DNA of 64,000 nucleotides from Hyparrhenia diplandra (taxonomy: Eukaryota > Streptophyta > Magnoliopsida > Poales > Poaceae), in the NCBI GenBank assembly GCA_015847255.1, contig JADLZK010007787.1:248001-312000 (forward strand), in the 5' to 3' direction. Below are positions 12,329-23,576 of this stretch, piece after piece; position 1 is the first letter of the stretch, and each line of letters opens with the position of its first letter. The position numbers and the translations under genes were made by a program. The notes under the pieces were generated by a model. It was given only the letters and a program-made list of their open reading frames with translations. It did no database searches and was not told the origin of the DNA.

Positions 12329-15300
12329 ATGGATCCCCAGGCCCCGGCGACGAAGGCGAGGCGACCCAGCCGCAGCCGCAGCCGCTGGAGTGGCGGTTCG
12401 CTCAGGTCTTCGGCGAGCGTGCCGCGGGCGAGGACGTCAGGAAGGTACGCACACACGTGCGCATGAGCTCGAGATCCGCTTGATTTGTGGAGGCTCTGGA
12501 TGGGATGGATGCCCTCAAGTGGTGGGAATCAATAGCGCTAGTGTTGGGATTGGAGGCGTGCGGGTATGGGAGATTTGGTCTGGTAGGAAATGCGCGGCAA
12601 TGATGGCGCGACCCCCCTTAATGTTACCTGCCTGTCAGAAAAGGCATGGCTTTGGATTGCGTTGGTGTACGACTCCCAGTCTACCACGGTGCGTATAGAA
12701 TGGATTCGGTCATTCCGTGGGTTAGTTTGATGCTCAGCTGGCAGAGACGCAGAGTGCGCCTTGTGAGAATTGTGAAGCTCAATTTTCTGCCCTTTGAGCA
12801 TTGAGAGTCTGTTTGGCTGCAAATGGAATCCTTTTTAGCCTTCGGGTGGCTTAATCGTGCAGGTAGTTGTCTTGGCTTTGTGTTTTAAAGAATGCAGAAA
12901 GGTGGTAAGAAGATCTGGAGCTTGTGAACTCATCTGGCTTCAATTTTGTGGGACATGTTTTGCTTGAGGAGTTTCTTCAGCATGTGATATCATAGTGCAA
13001 ACTTGAACAGAACTTAAGAGGTTGTTGATCTCATGAATTGAAAAAATGGAAGAGTTTATAAGCGTCTATAAGAAGTAATGTTGTGTTTCTTGTCTGGTTG
13101 TGGTTCAGCATCTGCTTTTGGCTTGTCGCCTTGTAGAAAATTTGCAGTCTAAGTTCTGCACGGATGATTTTCCATTGGCGCATGGTGCTTATTCAACCTT
13201 AATTGTTTTGGGCGCGTGTTATCTGGATGGAGACACTAAATGTGGTCTATCTGTGAAATTCATTATATCACCATCCCACATCCTCCCTTAATAATAGCTT
13301 TCAATGTGTGGTACTGATGACTGATGCTTCTTATTATGGAAACTCTTGTTTCATGTGATTTAAGAATGTTTCCTTGCATGTTGGTTTAACACTCTTCTTT
13401 GTGTTCAGTTGACATCATCTCTGCAATTGAATTTGATAAATCTGGTGATCATCTTGCCACTGGGGATAAAGGAGGACGTGTGGTTTTATTTGAAAGGACA
13501 GATGTTCGGGATGTAAGCACCACATGTTTGGACTCATCTTGGTTTTTATTTCAATATTTTGCCCTAATAAGTTGCTATACCAGCAGAATGCCAGCCGGAG
13601 GGAACTGGAGAGACAAGATGTTCCAGTTACTAGACACCCAGAGTTCCGCTACAAAACGGAATTTCAGAGTCATGAACCTGAGGCATGTTAATTGGCAGTT
13701 TATCTTTAATTTTCTTTAGAACTTTATCTATTGCCATATAGTTATATTGACACAAGAAAGCTGAGAAGTTGGTGATGGAAATAACAACTCCAAGGAAAAA
13801 AAATGACTTTTATTTTGCATAGGCCTTGGTACTATGTTTATGTTTCATTATTATTGCAGTACGCACTTCTGATCATAAAAATACAGCTTTGCTGTATGCC
13901 AGTACCGTGTGCTATTCTTGTTTCCTTTCGGAAATTAATGGTAGATTGAAGTTATATCAGGGTTCTTATTTCTTATATGATTCTTGTAGTTTGACTACCT
14001 CAAAAGTTTGGAAATAGAGGAAAAGATTAACAAGATCAAGTGGTGCCAGACAGCCAACAATGCTCTCTCCCTTTTGTCTACAAATGACAAAAAACAATAA
14101 AATACTGGAAGGTATGGATGCAAGTTACTTCTAGAAGTGCTTTTCAATTTTTCTAACCATGTCAATTTTTTAATCCTAATTCCATACTTCAATCTTCAGT
14201 GTAAATCTAGCCCGGATGTAATGTAACTGCATGTAAGTTGTTGAGTATTAGCATCCCTATTTTTGTCATTGTTGGTAGTGCTTCAGAGGTTTGTGTTGAA
14301 CTAAGTCTTGGCATTTCTGAAAAATAATTATTGAAATCTATGCCAAAAGTGGCTTGTTAAATACATAAATTTGATTGTGATACCAATTGTATCATTTATT
14401 ACTACCTTTTGAATTTTGTGGACACAAAAAAAGTGTTCAATATGTTATTTTTATTATATGTGCATCATTCATTGTATTTTTTAATCGTTTCTTCTATCAA
14501 TTGCAGTCTCTCTCTCTCTCTCTCTCTCTCTTTTTGCTTACCCATTGCTTTAATTACTGTCCAGGTTCAAGAGAAGAAAGTAAAACGAGTTGCAGTCATG
14601 AATTTGGACAGTTCCCAAAGTGTAGGAAGTAATACCACTGCTATTGCAAGTACCAGTAGTTCTAAGGCACCTCTTCCAAATGGTGGGTGCTCTGATAAAT
14701 TTGGTTGCCTGAATAATGATCTCTCATTCCCACCTGGAGGCTACCCATCACTGCGTTTGCCAGTGGTAAGCTATACCCAACATCCTATATATTATCACCT
14801 CTTGCATTTGAAATTGTAGTTATATAACTTTTAAATGGAAGGTATGCAAAACTTCAGATGTTTAGTCCAACTCACTTAACTTTCAACCATATGCAGGTTA
14901 CCAGTCTAGAAGCAAACCCTGTTGCTAGATGTCGACGTGTATTTGCTCATGCTCACGATTACCATATAAATTCTATTTCAAGTAATAGGTCAGTCATTTC
15001 AGACATTGAAATTGAATATTATCTTTTCAATGGGATCCCTTTTTGCGCTCTTTTCTTTAAAACATGAGTTAGTATGCATCTCTTCCAGTGTTCCTTATGT
15101 TTGGTTTTCCTTGGTTTCGAGCAGAAAATAGACTAAACTAATAAAGCATATATTGTTGAAGAGTTAGTATTTAGTGTCTGTCTTATCAGCTAAAGCCTTG
15201 CAGGTTGTTCTTCCTTGGATTAGTTTTCTTGCCAGTATCAGTTTCAATACTTGTCTTGCTAGTATGTCAAAACTTTAGGTCTTTGCAGGTACTTGCATTT

Positions 15301-18300
15301 TTATTGGTTGAAATCCGTGTTGCTAGTGCTTCAAATCTTTAGCTTTTTGCTAGTACCTGCATTCTTTTCACCAACTCGACCTGCGTGGGGTAAGACAGCG
15401 CCTGGGCAAAGAATTTCCACACAGGTCAAGAAAACCACTGAATCCCTGCCCCACCCATACACAGCGACACCGTAGCCCATGTGAGCAATCACGACCTAGG
15501 CGGACCTTAGACCTGTGCTTTAGCGTGGGACAAACAAGGTTCTTTTTTAACCTGAGCCTGAAATTCGCTCCCATAGGGGTCGAACCAAGGACCTGAGGAG
15601 TGCTACTAGAGCCACATAACCATCTCAGCTAGAGGCCCATTTGCCTCTGTACTGAACTTAGATAGGGCAAACTGAATCTAATGAAGCACAAGTGTCAGGC
15701 AAGAGTAGCTTGTATGCCTTTTGTAATGGGGCATTGCTTGCATAGTCACATGTCTACTCTTGATCAGTTTTGTTTTGTATGTAGAACCAGCATAGTTTTC
15801 TGGTTGTCATTTTCCTGCAGGGTGTAGATTCCAAATGTTTCATCAACGATAATATCTGTGGGCATTGTATTGATGCATATTCTTGTATTGTTTGCCAATC
15901 CACAGTGATGGTGAGACATTCATATCAGCAGATGATCTCGAATAAATTTATGGAACTTGGAAATAAACAGCCAGAGCTTTAACATTGTTGATGTGAAGCC
16001 TACAAACATGGAAGATCTAACAGGTATTTCCAGCTATTCATATTTTTTTTCTTTTTTTTTTCTTAAATGTTGCAAATTTACCTGCGGAAGTTTTACCTTT
16101 CCATTTAGCAAAAAAAGAAAAAGAAAGAGATTGTAATATTCCTGGTGTGACATGTTGACATACCAAAATATGCTGGCATACAGCATGTCTTTACTGTTAA
16201 CGGCTGAATAGAATTTAAACGATTGTGACTTTATTCTTCTCAGAGAATCGATAACGTTTGTTTCTCTAGATTATTTGAAAAGAATATGATTTAATATGGC
16301 ACTGCTTGCTTTTCCAAGCTAGGAAGACTTTTGGTTGCTAGCTTTGGGTTGTCACCATTTTGTAGTTTCCCACCATTTAGGCCTGATCCCACTGTTGGGA
16401 ACTTGTGATATTTCCCAAACTTGAAGCAACTGATGCTTTGTTGTGCTATAGCTTTGAGCAGTTCATTCTCTTAGGCTTCCTATTCATGGGGCATCTGTAG
16501 TCTGTAGAATAGCATATTGTCAATTGGCTACACGGATTCGATTATGAATTCTGACTAGGATATTATCATGGTTTCATCATCTTTAAGTCTAGCATGTTAT
16601 CTTCAGAAACAAATTCGCACAATATGGGCAATGGAGATCAACAAAGAAAATTGTTCCTGCCATATTGTATTGGTTTCTGTACAACCTTTTCTTGTATTGG
16701 TTTCTGTATGGTGCGGTCTATTCTGCACATCTGCCCTATAGTGTGTTATTAGAAATAATGGTAAGATTATCTACCAAAAAGGAAGTTACAAATAGAGTTC
16801 CAGTTTTAGTTTGCATTGACTAACTAATGCAATAAAATGAGAAGTTCACATAAGCATTCTCTTCACCCCAACCCCCTTTTTTTTGGTATGTAACACAATG
16901 TTCTTGTTTTCTTAAACAAGTGGGATGCATATGAAAGAAACTCACTGTTATTTTAACTTAGCATGGACACAAGACACATTCAATCCTTCCTAGTAACAAG
17001 TGGCAACCTCATATATATAAATGCAGAGCACATGGGCTTGGAACAATGTTGTAACTTGATGCTGATGTAGGTTGTGTGCTACTGTATTGTACTCCCTCCG
17101 TTCCAAATTGTAGTTCACTTTGGCTTTTTCTAGATACATTGATTTTTTGTTATGCACCTAGTTATACATTATGTCTAGATACATAGTAAAAGAAATGGAT
17201 CTAGAAAAGCCAAAGTGAACTATATAATTTGGAAGCAGAGGAAGTACTAGAGATACTAAGTAATGGCAATTGACGTTCTATTTGAATTTTGTGAATATTT
17301 TTTCATTTGGAATCTGATTTTGATGGAATTTTCCTAATTAACTCATAGAAGCAAACTGCAGATGTAATTTATTGATAAATTTTTACCATTTTCAAACAAT
17401 GATATAGAAGACATTCTTCATTTGGGAGATAGGTTGTAAATTAAGGGATTGTAGCTTTCATAAAGTAGCTACCCAAATGGGATGAAAAACCATCCAATCT
17501 GGGCACCTGGCACATGCTATTTATCAATTTATTGATATAAGCATGGTATTGCCCCATTGCCATTTTGAGGATTATTTGAAATCTGGTAGGCTCATTTTTC
17601 CTATAATTATTACAAGTCTTATTGCTATTCTTGCTTTGCATATGCACTTCCTGATTTGTCACATTCATATTTCAGAGGTGATTACATGTGCGGAGTTCCA
17701 TCCATCCCATTGTAATACACTGGCCTATAGTAGTTCAAAGGGTTCTATCCGACTTATTGATCTACGTCAGTCAGCACTTTGTGACAACCATGCCAAAATG
17801 TTAGTTACCCCTGTACTCCTCTCCCTAACATTTTATCCTTCTGTACTGGCAACGTTGGGGACTTGTATGCAGTATTGAGAATATGTATAGTTATTTATAT
17901 TGCATAAGTTATTATATGTTTTTTTTATGAGTTAACAAAAGGCCAATAAACAGATTTGAGGAACATGAAGCACCTGGATCAAGATCCTTCTTTACGGAAA
18001 TTATTGCATCAATTTCTGATATAAAGTTTTCAAGGAATGGTAGATATATTCTTAGCCGTGATTATATGACTCTCAAGGTGTGTAGTAGCTTCTCTTGTTC
18101 CATCTCATTGCTTTTGGCTGTCATACATCCAAACTTTTAGGGTCAGAATACTTATATTATTTTGTCACTCTTAGTACATACTCCCATTCGTTTTTAAATG
18201 CCATATTAACTTTCTCCCAAGACAAACATTTCTATCTTTGATCATCAATTTAAAAAAAGTTTAAGAACATCAAATTTATGTTTTTAGATTCACTATGAGA

Positions 18301-20114
18301 AATGAAAAATACATTCATAACATATAATCTGCATGCTGTGAAACTACATAGTTTTTTTTTTTTTAATTGATGGTCAAACATAGAAATGTTACTTAGGAGA
18401 AACTAAATACGTCATGTTAAGAAAATTGGAGTAACATATTCAATGATGTAGTACTGCTCAAAGTCAAAGCTAGTTGGCGTCTTATTGTTTGAGGAAAGAA
18501 ACAGCTGGTTACCTCTTTGTAGCATTGAGTGTTTGTATAAAATTGAATCTACTGTTAAGCATACTGCCCTAGAAGTGGTGCAATGACAACTTGTTTGTTG
18601 ACACCAATATGCATCGGAAGTGTTCTATTGTTTGAGCTGCGTAGTACTCCCTCCGTTCCAAAATACAAGACGTTTTGTTTTTCTAGACATATTTCCTTTA
18701 CTACGTATCTAGACATAGTGTAATAATCTAAATGCATAGCAAAAGCTATGTATCTAGAAAAGCCAAAATGTCTTACAATTTGGAATGGAGGGAGTAACTA
18801 GCAGAAAGAGCCTATGAGATTACTTATTATGTTGTTACTCCATACTCAGCTGTGGGATCTAAACATGAATTCAGGCCCTGTTTCAACCTTCCAAGTCCAT
18901 GAACATTTGAGACCTAAGGTGAAATTCTCTCAACTGCATGATTAAGAAAAGAAGTCATTTGATGAACAAAATTAATGTAATTTTATGCTATCACTACTTT
19001 CAGCTCTGCGATCTGTATGAGAATGATTCAATTTTCGACAAGTTTGAGTGTTGTCTTAGTGGGGATGGACTTCATGTTGCAACTGGTTCTTATGGGTATT
19101 TCTTTCTCCCCATTATTGACAGCATGTGTCATTTTACAGAAATTCTGTTTATTAACACTTCTATGTCCTGGTGTCTTCAACTGCAGTAATATATTTCGTG
19201 TTTTTGGTTGTACTCCTGGAAGCATGGAGGCAACAACTTTGGAAGCAAGTAGGAATCCAATGAGGTATATTTTACATGTGCCTTCTGATTTTTAGTCATA
19301 ATTTCTTCACTTTTGTGGCTATGGCCTTGGTTTGGTCTGTGTGCCTTGACCTCTACCTATCCATTACTGGGGACAGAGACAAAATATTCCATTTGCTTAA
19401 TCAATTGTGTAAGATCTTTAATGTTTATTAGTTCATAATATTGAGCATGTGACCCTAGTTATAGGGAATGGAGCCCTAAGCATCCTATCTGGGAAACCTA
19501 AGCATCCTATCTGGGAAACCTAAGCATCCATTACTGCTGGGTGAGTGGTTTATGAAACGAAACACTTGGGAGCCATAATTCTCTTCTGTCTTAAAGCTAT
19601 TCCATAAAGTCTCTATCAGCAGTATTGTCCGATATCTGCACCATTGATCTCTTTTATAAAACATAGGTGTCCATTGCTCCATCATATTGAATCTAGTTAG
19701 ATGACCATTTTACTTTTGCTCTCTTTTTTCATATTTTAATTGCCATATTAAGTTTCATAACTGCTCCTTGTGCAATTATAATACTAAGCTTATTCTTGTT
19801 GGACTTGGCGTGCGATTAGGCGTCAGATTGCAAATCCAGCAAGGCCCACACGGACACTAACTTCTTTTACCCGTGGTGTTCGGAGAGGTGACTTGTTCTC
19901 ATCAACATTGACTTAATTACTCCTGCAACAGTATCGATTATTTTGTTCATGCAGTCACCGACCTAATTTAATTACAGGTGGAGAAAATCAAGGCGTTGAT
20001 GCTAATGGAAATTCATTAGACTTCTCAACGAAGCTGCTCCACCTCGCATGGCACCCAACTGAGAATTCCATTGCATGTGCTGCTGCAAATAGCTTGTATA
20101 TGTATTATGCGTAG
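12329..20114 (+). CDS. Protein phosphatase 2A regulatory B subunit, B55 type
   Basis: The product is the WD40-repeat B55 subunit that gives the PP2A A/C core its substrate specificity in cytosol and nucleus. Exons: 12329-12444, 13409-13512, 13587-13682, 13990-14111, 14565-14765, 14897-14988, 15906-16023, 17676-17799, 17954-18077, 18850-18918, 19004-19095, 19187-19264, 19820-19887, 19978-20114. Family-diagnostic stretches are LEWRFAQVFGERAAGE (exon 1), ISAIEFDKSGDHLATGDKGG (exon 2), HPEFRYKTEFQSHEPE (exon 3), VFAHAHDYHINSISSN (exon 6), EVITCAEFHPSHCNTLAYSS (exon 8) and the C terminus NSLYMYYA. Intron 3 has a GC donor (GCATGT). Four coding indels are present relative to the conserved frame: one base missing near 12352, one missing near 12438, two extra A in the run at 14089-14094 and one base missing near 15938. 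With these allowed the exons sum to exactly 514 codons including the stop. I read them as consensus errors, although a recent pseudogene is the alternative. The start ATG at 12329 gives MDPQAPAT, in frame with the rest only after the first correction. Confidence 0.93.
14507..14531. repeat. (CT)n microsatellite in PP2A B intron 4
   Basis: About twelve TC units form a pyrimidine tract 33 bases upstream of the exon 5 acceptor (14564). It extends the polypyrimidine region of the intron. Length polymorphism is likely at such a site. Confidence 0.85.
15366..15638 (-). mobile_element. tRNA-derived SINE in PP2A B intron 6
   Basis: Read on the minus strand from 15638, the unit opens with GCCTCTAGCTGAGATGGTTA, which contains a polymerase III A box (TAGCTGAGATGG), followed about 35 bases later by a B box GGTTCGACCCC (15577-15587 region). 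A tRNA-unrelated body of about 200 bases follows. The tRNA-like head plus unrelated tail defines a SINE; it is not a functional tRNA because no acceptor stem can close. Target duplication was not resolved. The family looks like one of the Poaceae SINE groups. Confidence 0.65.
17092..17244. mobile_element. Stowaway MITE in PP2A B intron 7
   Basis: A 153-bp foldback begins CTCCCTCCGTTCCAAATTGT and ends TTTGGAAGCAGAGGAAG, with TA at both flanks (17090-17091, 17245-17246). Internal arms (GTTCACTTTGGC...GCCAAAGTGAAC) pair almost perfectly. Not coding. Confidence 0.8.
18181..18431. mobile_element. Stowaway-like MITE in PP2A B intron 9
   Basis: A 251-bp element with ends CTCCCATTCG and (inverted) CTCCAATTTTC, TA on both sides (18179-18180, 18432-18433), and long AT-rich arms such as GACAAACATTTCTA...TAGAAATGTTACTTAG that fold back. 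Not coding. Confidence 0.6.
18647..18794. mobile_element. Stowaway MITE in PP2A B intron 9
   Basis: A 148-bp foldback with ends CTCCCTCCGTTCCAAAAT and, inverted, CTCCCTCCATTCCAAATT. TA duplication at 18645-18646 and 18795-18796. It is related to the copy in intron 7 (shared CTAGACATA and AAAGCC motifs). Confidence 0.8.
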
Positions 20115-22940
20115 AGAAAATCCTACAGGAAATTTGTTTTTTTTTTGGCTTGCTCTCGGTGAAGGCCCAGGGCCCTTCAACTGCAACCAGAGAGATGATG
20201 GTGCAGGACATTATCGTCAGTTCCACCCCTTGGGGCCAGAAGCCGCTGATGTCCACAAGATCACCCATTGTTGTGCTAACGGACTGCGGCCTGTTGATTC
20301 TTCAGTACATGTGTAAATTATAATTCTGAACATGGAAAGTTTTGATCCAAATATTCAATCGTGGCAGTTGTATTGGGAATCGGTGGAAGGGACATAGCTA
20401 AGATTAAATTCTACATTGGACTTGGGAGGACCTGCATTGCGATGGATGTAGTATGATTGACAATCCTTAGCGTGTAATGCCACCTAGACAGGGCTAATGT
20501 TGTTTGGGGACATGAATGTCAGAAAGATAGATATATTACCCAGTTATTGTAGCTATTCATCCTAGTTACTGTTCTATTCGTTGGACTGTTAAAATAAGGC
20601 AGCACCGATATAATTGTGCTCGTTCTTTCTTCTGAATGGCCTTTGTACACTGAAGCATTTTCAAGAACAGAATTCGCTGAATTAAAGCATGGCTAGTCTC
20701 AAGACATGATTACATTTTAAGATTGTCGGTTCATGTAAGGCTGGCCATGTGGCAGGTCCTCTTCTTTTTTATAGTGGTGCGTCATTATAATTTTTATTAA
20801 TTGAATGTAGCATTGGCATGTACAAATACTTTCAAAATTTCTGTATGGGAAATTCTAATTTTGCTGTATTTTGTGGAAGGTAGGGAATTTGGTTGAACGC
20901 TTAGTAAAAAGATTACATTTCAATGCCTTACGTGTCAAATACATACTCCGTATGCCTTTTCTAATACAAATATCTTTTGCGTTGTCAGACTGATTGTTTC
21001 TTCACTAATATCTTTCATCCAACAATGGCAAGATTGGGCTCATGCTCCATAATATCAAGTTCAAGCCTCTCCAACAGGTCACGGGGAGGGGAGGGTTTGG
21101 ATTCATGCTCTTATGGGCTCTCCCGAGGCTTGTACGGCTTGGATACCTCCCATGCAGCTCGTTGCCCTGAGGCAAGGCTTTCAGGCGGGGCTAGGGCGCC
21201 ATCGAAACAAGTCTGTAGTGTTTGGTTGGATGGTCTTATCTTTGTTTGGTGGGGGAGAGATGGTTTTGTTTGGTTGGGAGAGTGGGATGGTTTTGTTTTT
21301 CCTTCCCGGACGCCATCCAAACGAGCCTGAAATGTTTGGTTGGACGAGTAGGAATGTAGGATGGTGTGGCCGTGTGGGGGATTGGTTTTTCTGACAGCTG
21401 CAGGTCATCAGGATTAAATAAAAACAGAGATCGCTTGGTTAGAGAGGGACTTGGGATCGAAGTGTGGCCGTGTGAAGGGATTGGTTTTTCTGACAGCGTG
21501 TTAATTTTATCTATCCCGGCACGCGATCCAATCCAGCAAGTTGCCATTCGTGTCATCCCGTTCGTTACTTTTCGCCCAAACCGTTGCCGACCCGCGTGAT
21601 TCCTCCGGCCGGGAGATAAAGCCATATGGGTGGTGAAGCCTGAACCTGAGACGACGGGGTACACTTCAGGATCAAAGGCAGCAAGTTGCAATCAGCCAGA
21701 GAATCTGATGGTGACAGATGATGGCGACCCTCGACGCCTCCGGTTGCTGCCATCCGAATATAATCTTGCCAAATGCCCAGATCGCATCTTTCTTTGGTTG
21801 CTTGCTGAAACCGTGGACGGCATGCCTAATACATGTCCCTGCTGGATAGATGTACAAGACTTTCGGCGAAAGAGATGTCATCATGGTTCATATAAGAAAA
21901 ATAAAGTTTCTGATATTCTGCTTCTAGTTCTATAGTTTGGAAGTCTATGGCACCGGTTCTTTTCTCGCTTCTTTTTAATTTTGAAGAATATTTCTTGTGT
22001 GTTATCCTCGTTATTAAAATAAATATTCATATCAGTAAAGAATAGGATAATTCCACATAGAAACCTACATGGAAAGCGTTTTGTTGACTGTTGAGGATTA
22101 CAATATATATGCAAATGTTATGTTCAGAAATATCACATTTTACCATTAAAAGAATAATACTATTAAATTATAGAATAGATTTAAATATATACATGTTTTT
22201 TCTAATTGAAAAGTGTGTGGGAGATCCTCACAGTGTGAATCTTATAAAAAAACATAAGACACAAGTTTAGAAAAAAAATATAAAGATAGGAAAGCAACAC
22301 ATCGAAAAAAGAGAAAGGGAAGAAAATTGCTGGGAATTGAGCCAGATTTTGGTTGTTCATTCTGTGGCTGATAAACCTATTTATGTTATTTTGTTGTGAG
22401 AGAAAAATATTGTGCGATAAGTTCAAGCGAACATGATGTTTAAAGGCCTAACTTGTATTTGAGAAGACATGTTAAGCTGAAGATTAAACTTGGATGCACA
22501 TGCATCGGTGTAGAGGAATGAACTAATCCATGAGGGTGAGGACGTGGTTGCGTCGGCTATGCCTACTTCTCCGTATATCTCCGTATCTATAACTCCTGTA
22601 AAGGAGAACCCTACTAGGGGAGTTCTCTCGACATGCAGCTATGCCACCTAGGCAGCCCCACCACATCCTCTCTTGCACCATCCACTCAGGTCCGTCTCTT
22701 GATCTCATGAAGCCACCGAATTTCAGTTACTAACATGTCATCAGCCCACTAGCACATCCGTATTAAATTAGCAATATCCTACAGTGGAGCCCTTCACATC
22801 AAACGACATGAACCTGACATCCATTGGGCTTCTGAAACTTCCCGCATCTACATTCCACCACGCCTCATTCATGAGTATAAAACTGACATAACATATAATC
22901 CGTCACACTCCCTTTTACATCAATATAAAATGGAACGGCA
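20115..22940. other. PP2A B 3' UTR and intergenic DNA
   Basis: The first few hundred bases after the stop are probably 3' UTR. No further gene is supported. A 35-bp phrase beginning GTGTGGCCGTGTG and ending TTTTTCTGACAGC occurs twice (about 21365-21400 and 21461-21497), and a TTTGGTTGG-rich block lies at 21220-21360. Overlapping short ORFs on both strands here are not conserved-looking. Confidence 0.5.
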
Positions 22941-22949
22941 TAAGCTTTC

Positions 22950-23576
22950 TTGATGAGTGGACGTCGTGATCGCTGTGGGTAGAGATTGCCCAGGAATTCA
23001 CCGTTCCCACAACAACACTTGCTTCATTGTGTCAGACCAGGAAATCATCGTCTCTAGCTCCGTTCAGTACCTGCCCAATGCAATATGCTGCTTTGCGATT
23101 GCTTGGAAGGATGCCTTGATTATGCGCCAAGAGGTATTAAGAATTTTCTTCTTGGGTTCTGATTCTGAATGCAAGTTCTCCTTACACAAAGTTTCATATG
23201 TATAGTGATATAGTCCGTTAATGATCGAGCGCTAGAGGCCATGTAACGCCACTTTGTGCTCGACATGCATCTCCCGGATGGCGGACAACCCCCTGCTCGA
23301 CGCTCTCGATCCCAACAAGCTCGCGGCGGAGACAAGACGAACGGAGAAGCCGACCCGTCTGGCACATCCGAGCCTAAAGTTGATCACGAGCCCTCACATA
23401 TTTTTAAGTATATATATATTGTGTGCGGTGTTTTTATTTAAATATATCCCTTAAACTCAATGTGATCACACTTCGATGCATGCTTAAGTCCTCTTATATG
23501 CAACATACGATAATTCAATAGCAACACGCTGAGAATATACGCCTTCATACCCGCGGCAAAGCCGGGAATCCACTAG
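22950..23576 (+). mobile_element. Helitron 3' end with possible captured gene fragments
   Basis: The right terminus is a GC-rich imperfect hairpin CCCGCGGCAAAGCCGGG (23550-23566) followed by CTAG at 23573-23576 and a T, as expected for a Helitron 3' end. Upstream lie two short frames unlike the AT-rich surroundings: 22957-23135 (begins MDVVIAVGRDCPG) and 23278-23385 (begins MADNPLLDALDPNK). They could be exon fragments picked up by the element, but I recognise neither. The 5' end of the element was not found, so the left boundary given is arbitrary. Confidence 0.45.

Noticed and set aside
11653..12483. 276-codon ORF overlapping the PP2A exon 1
   Set aside because: Its 3' end is the true exon 1 reading, but the rest is UTR and AT-rich upstream DNA, and it runs past the splice donor.
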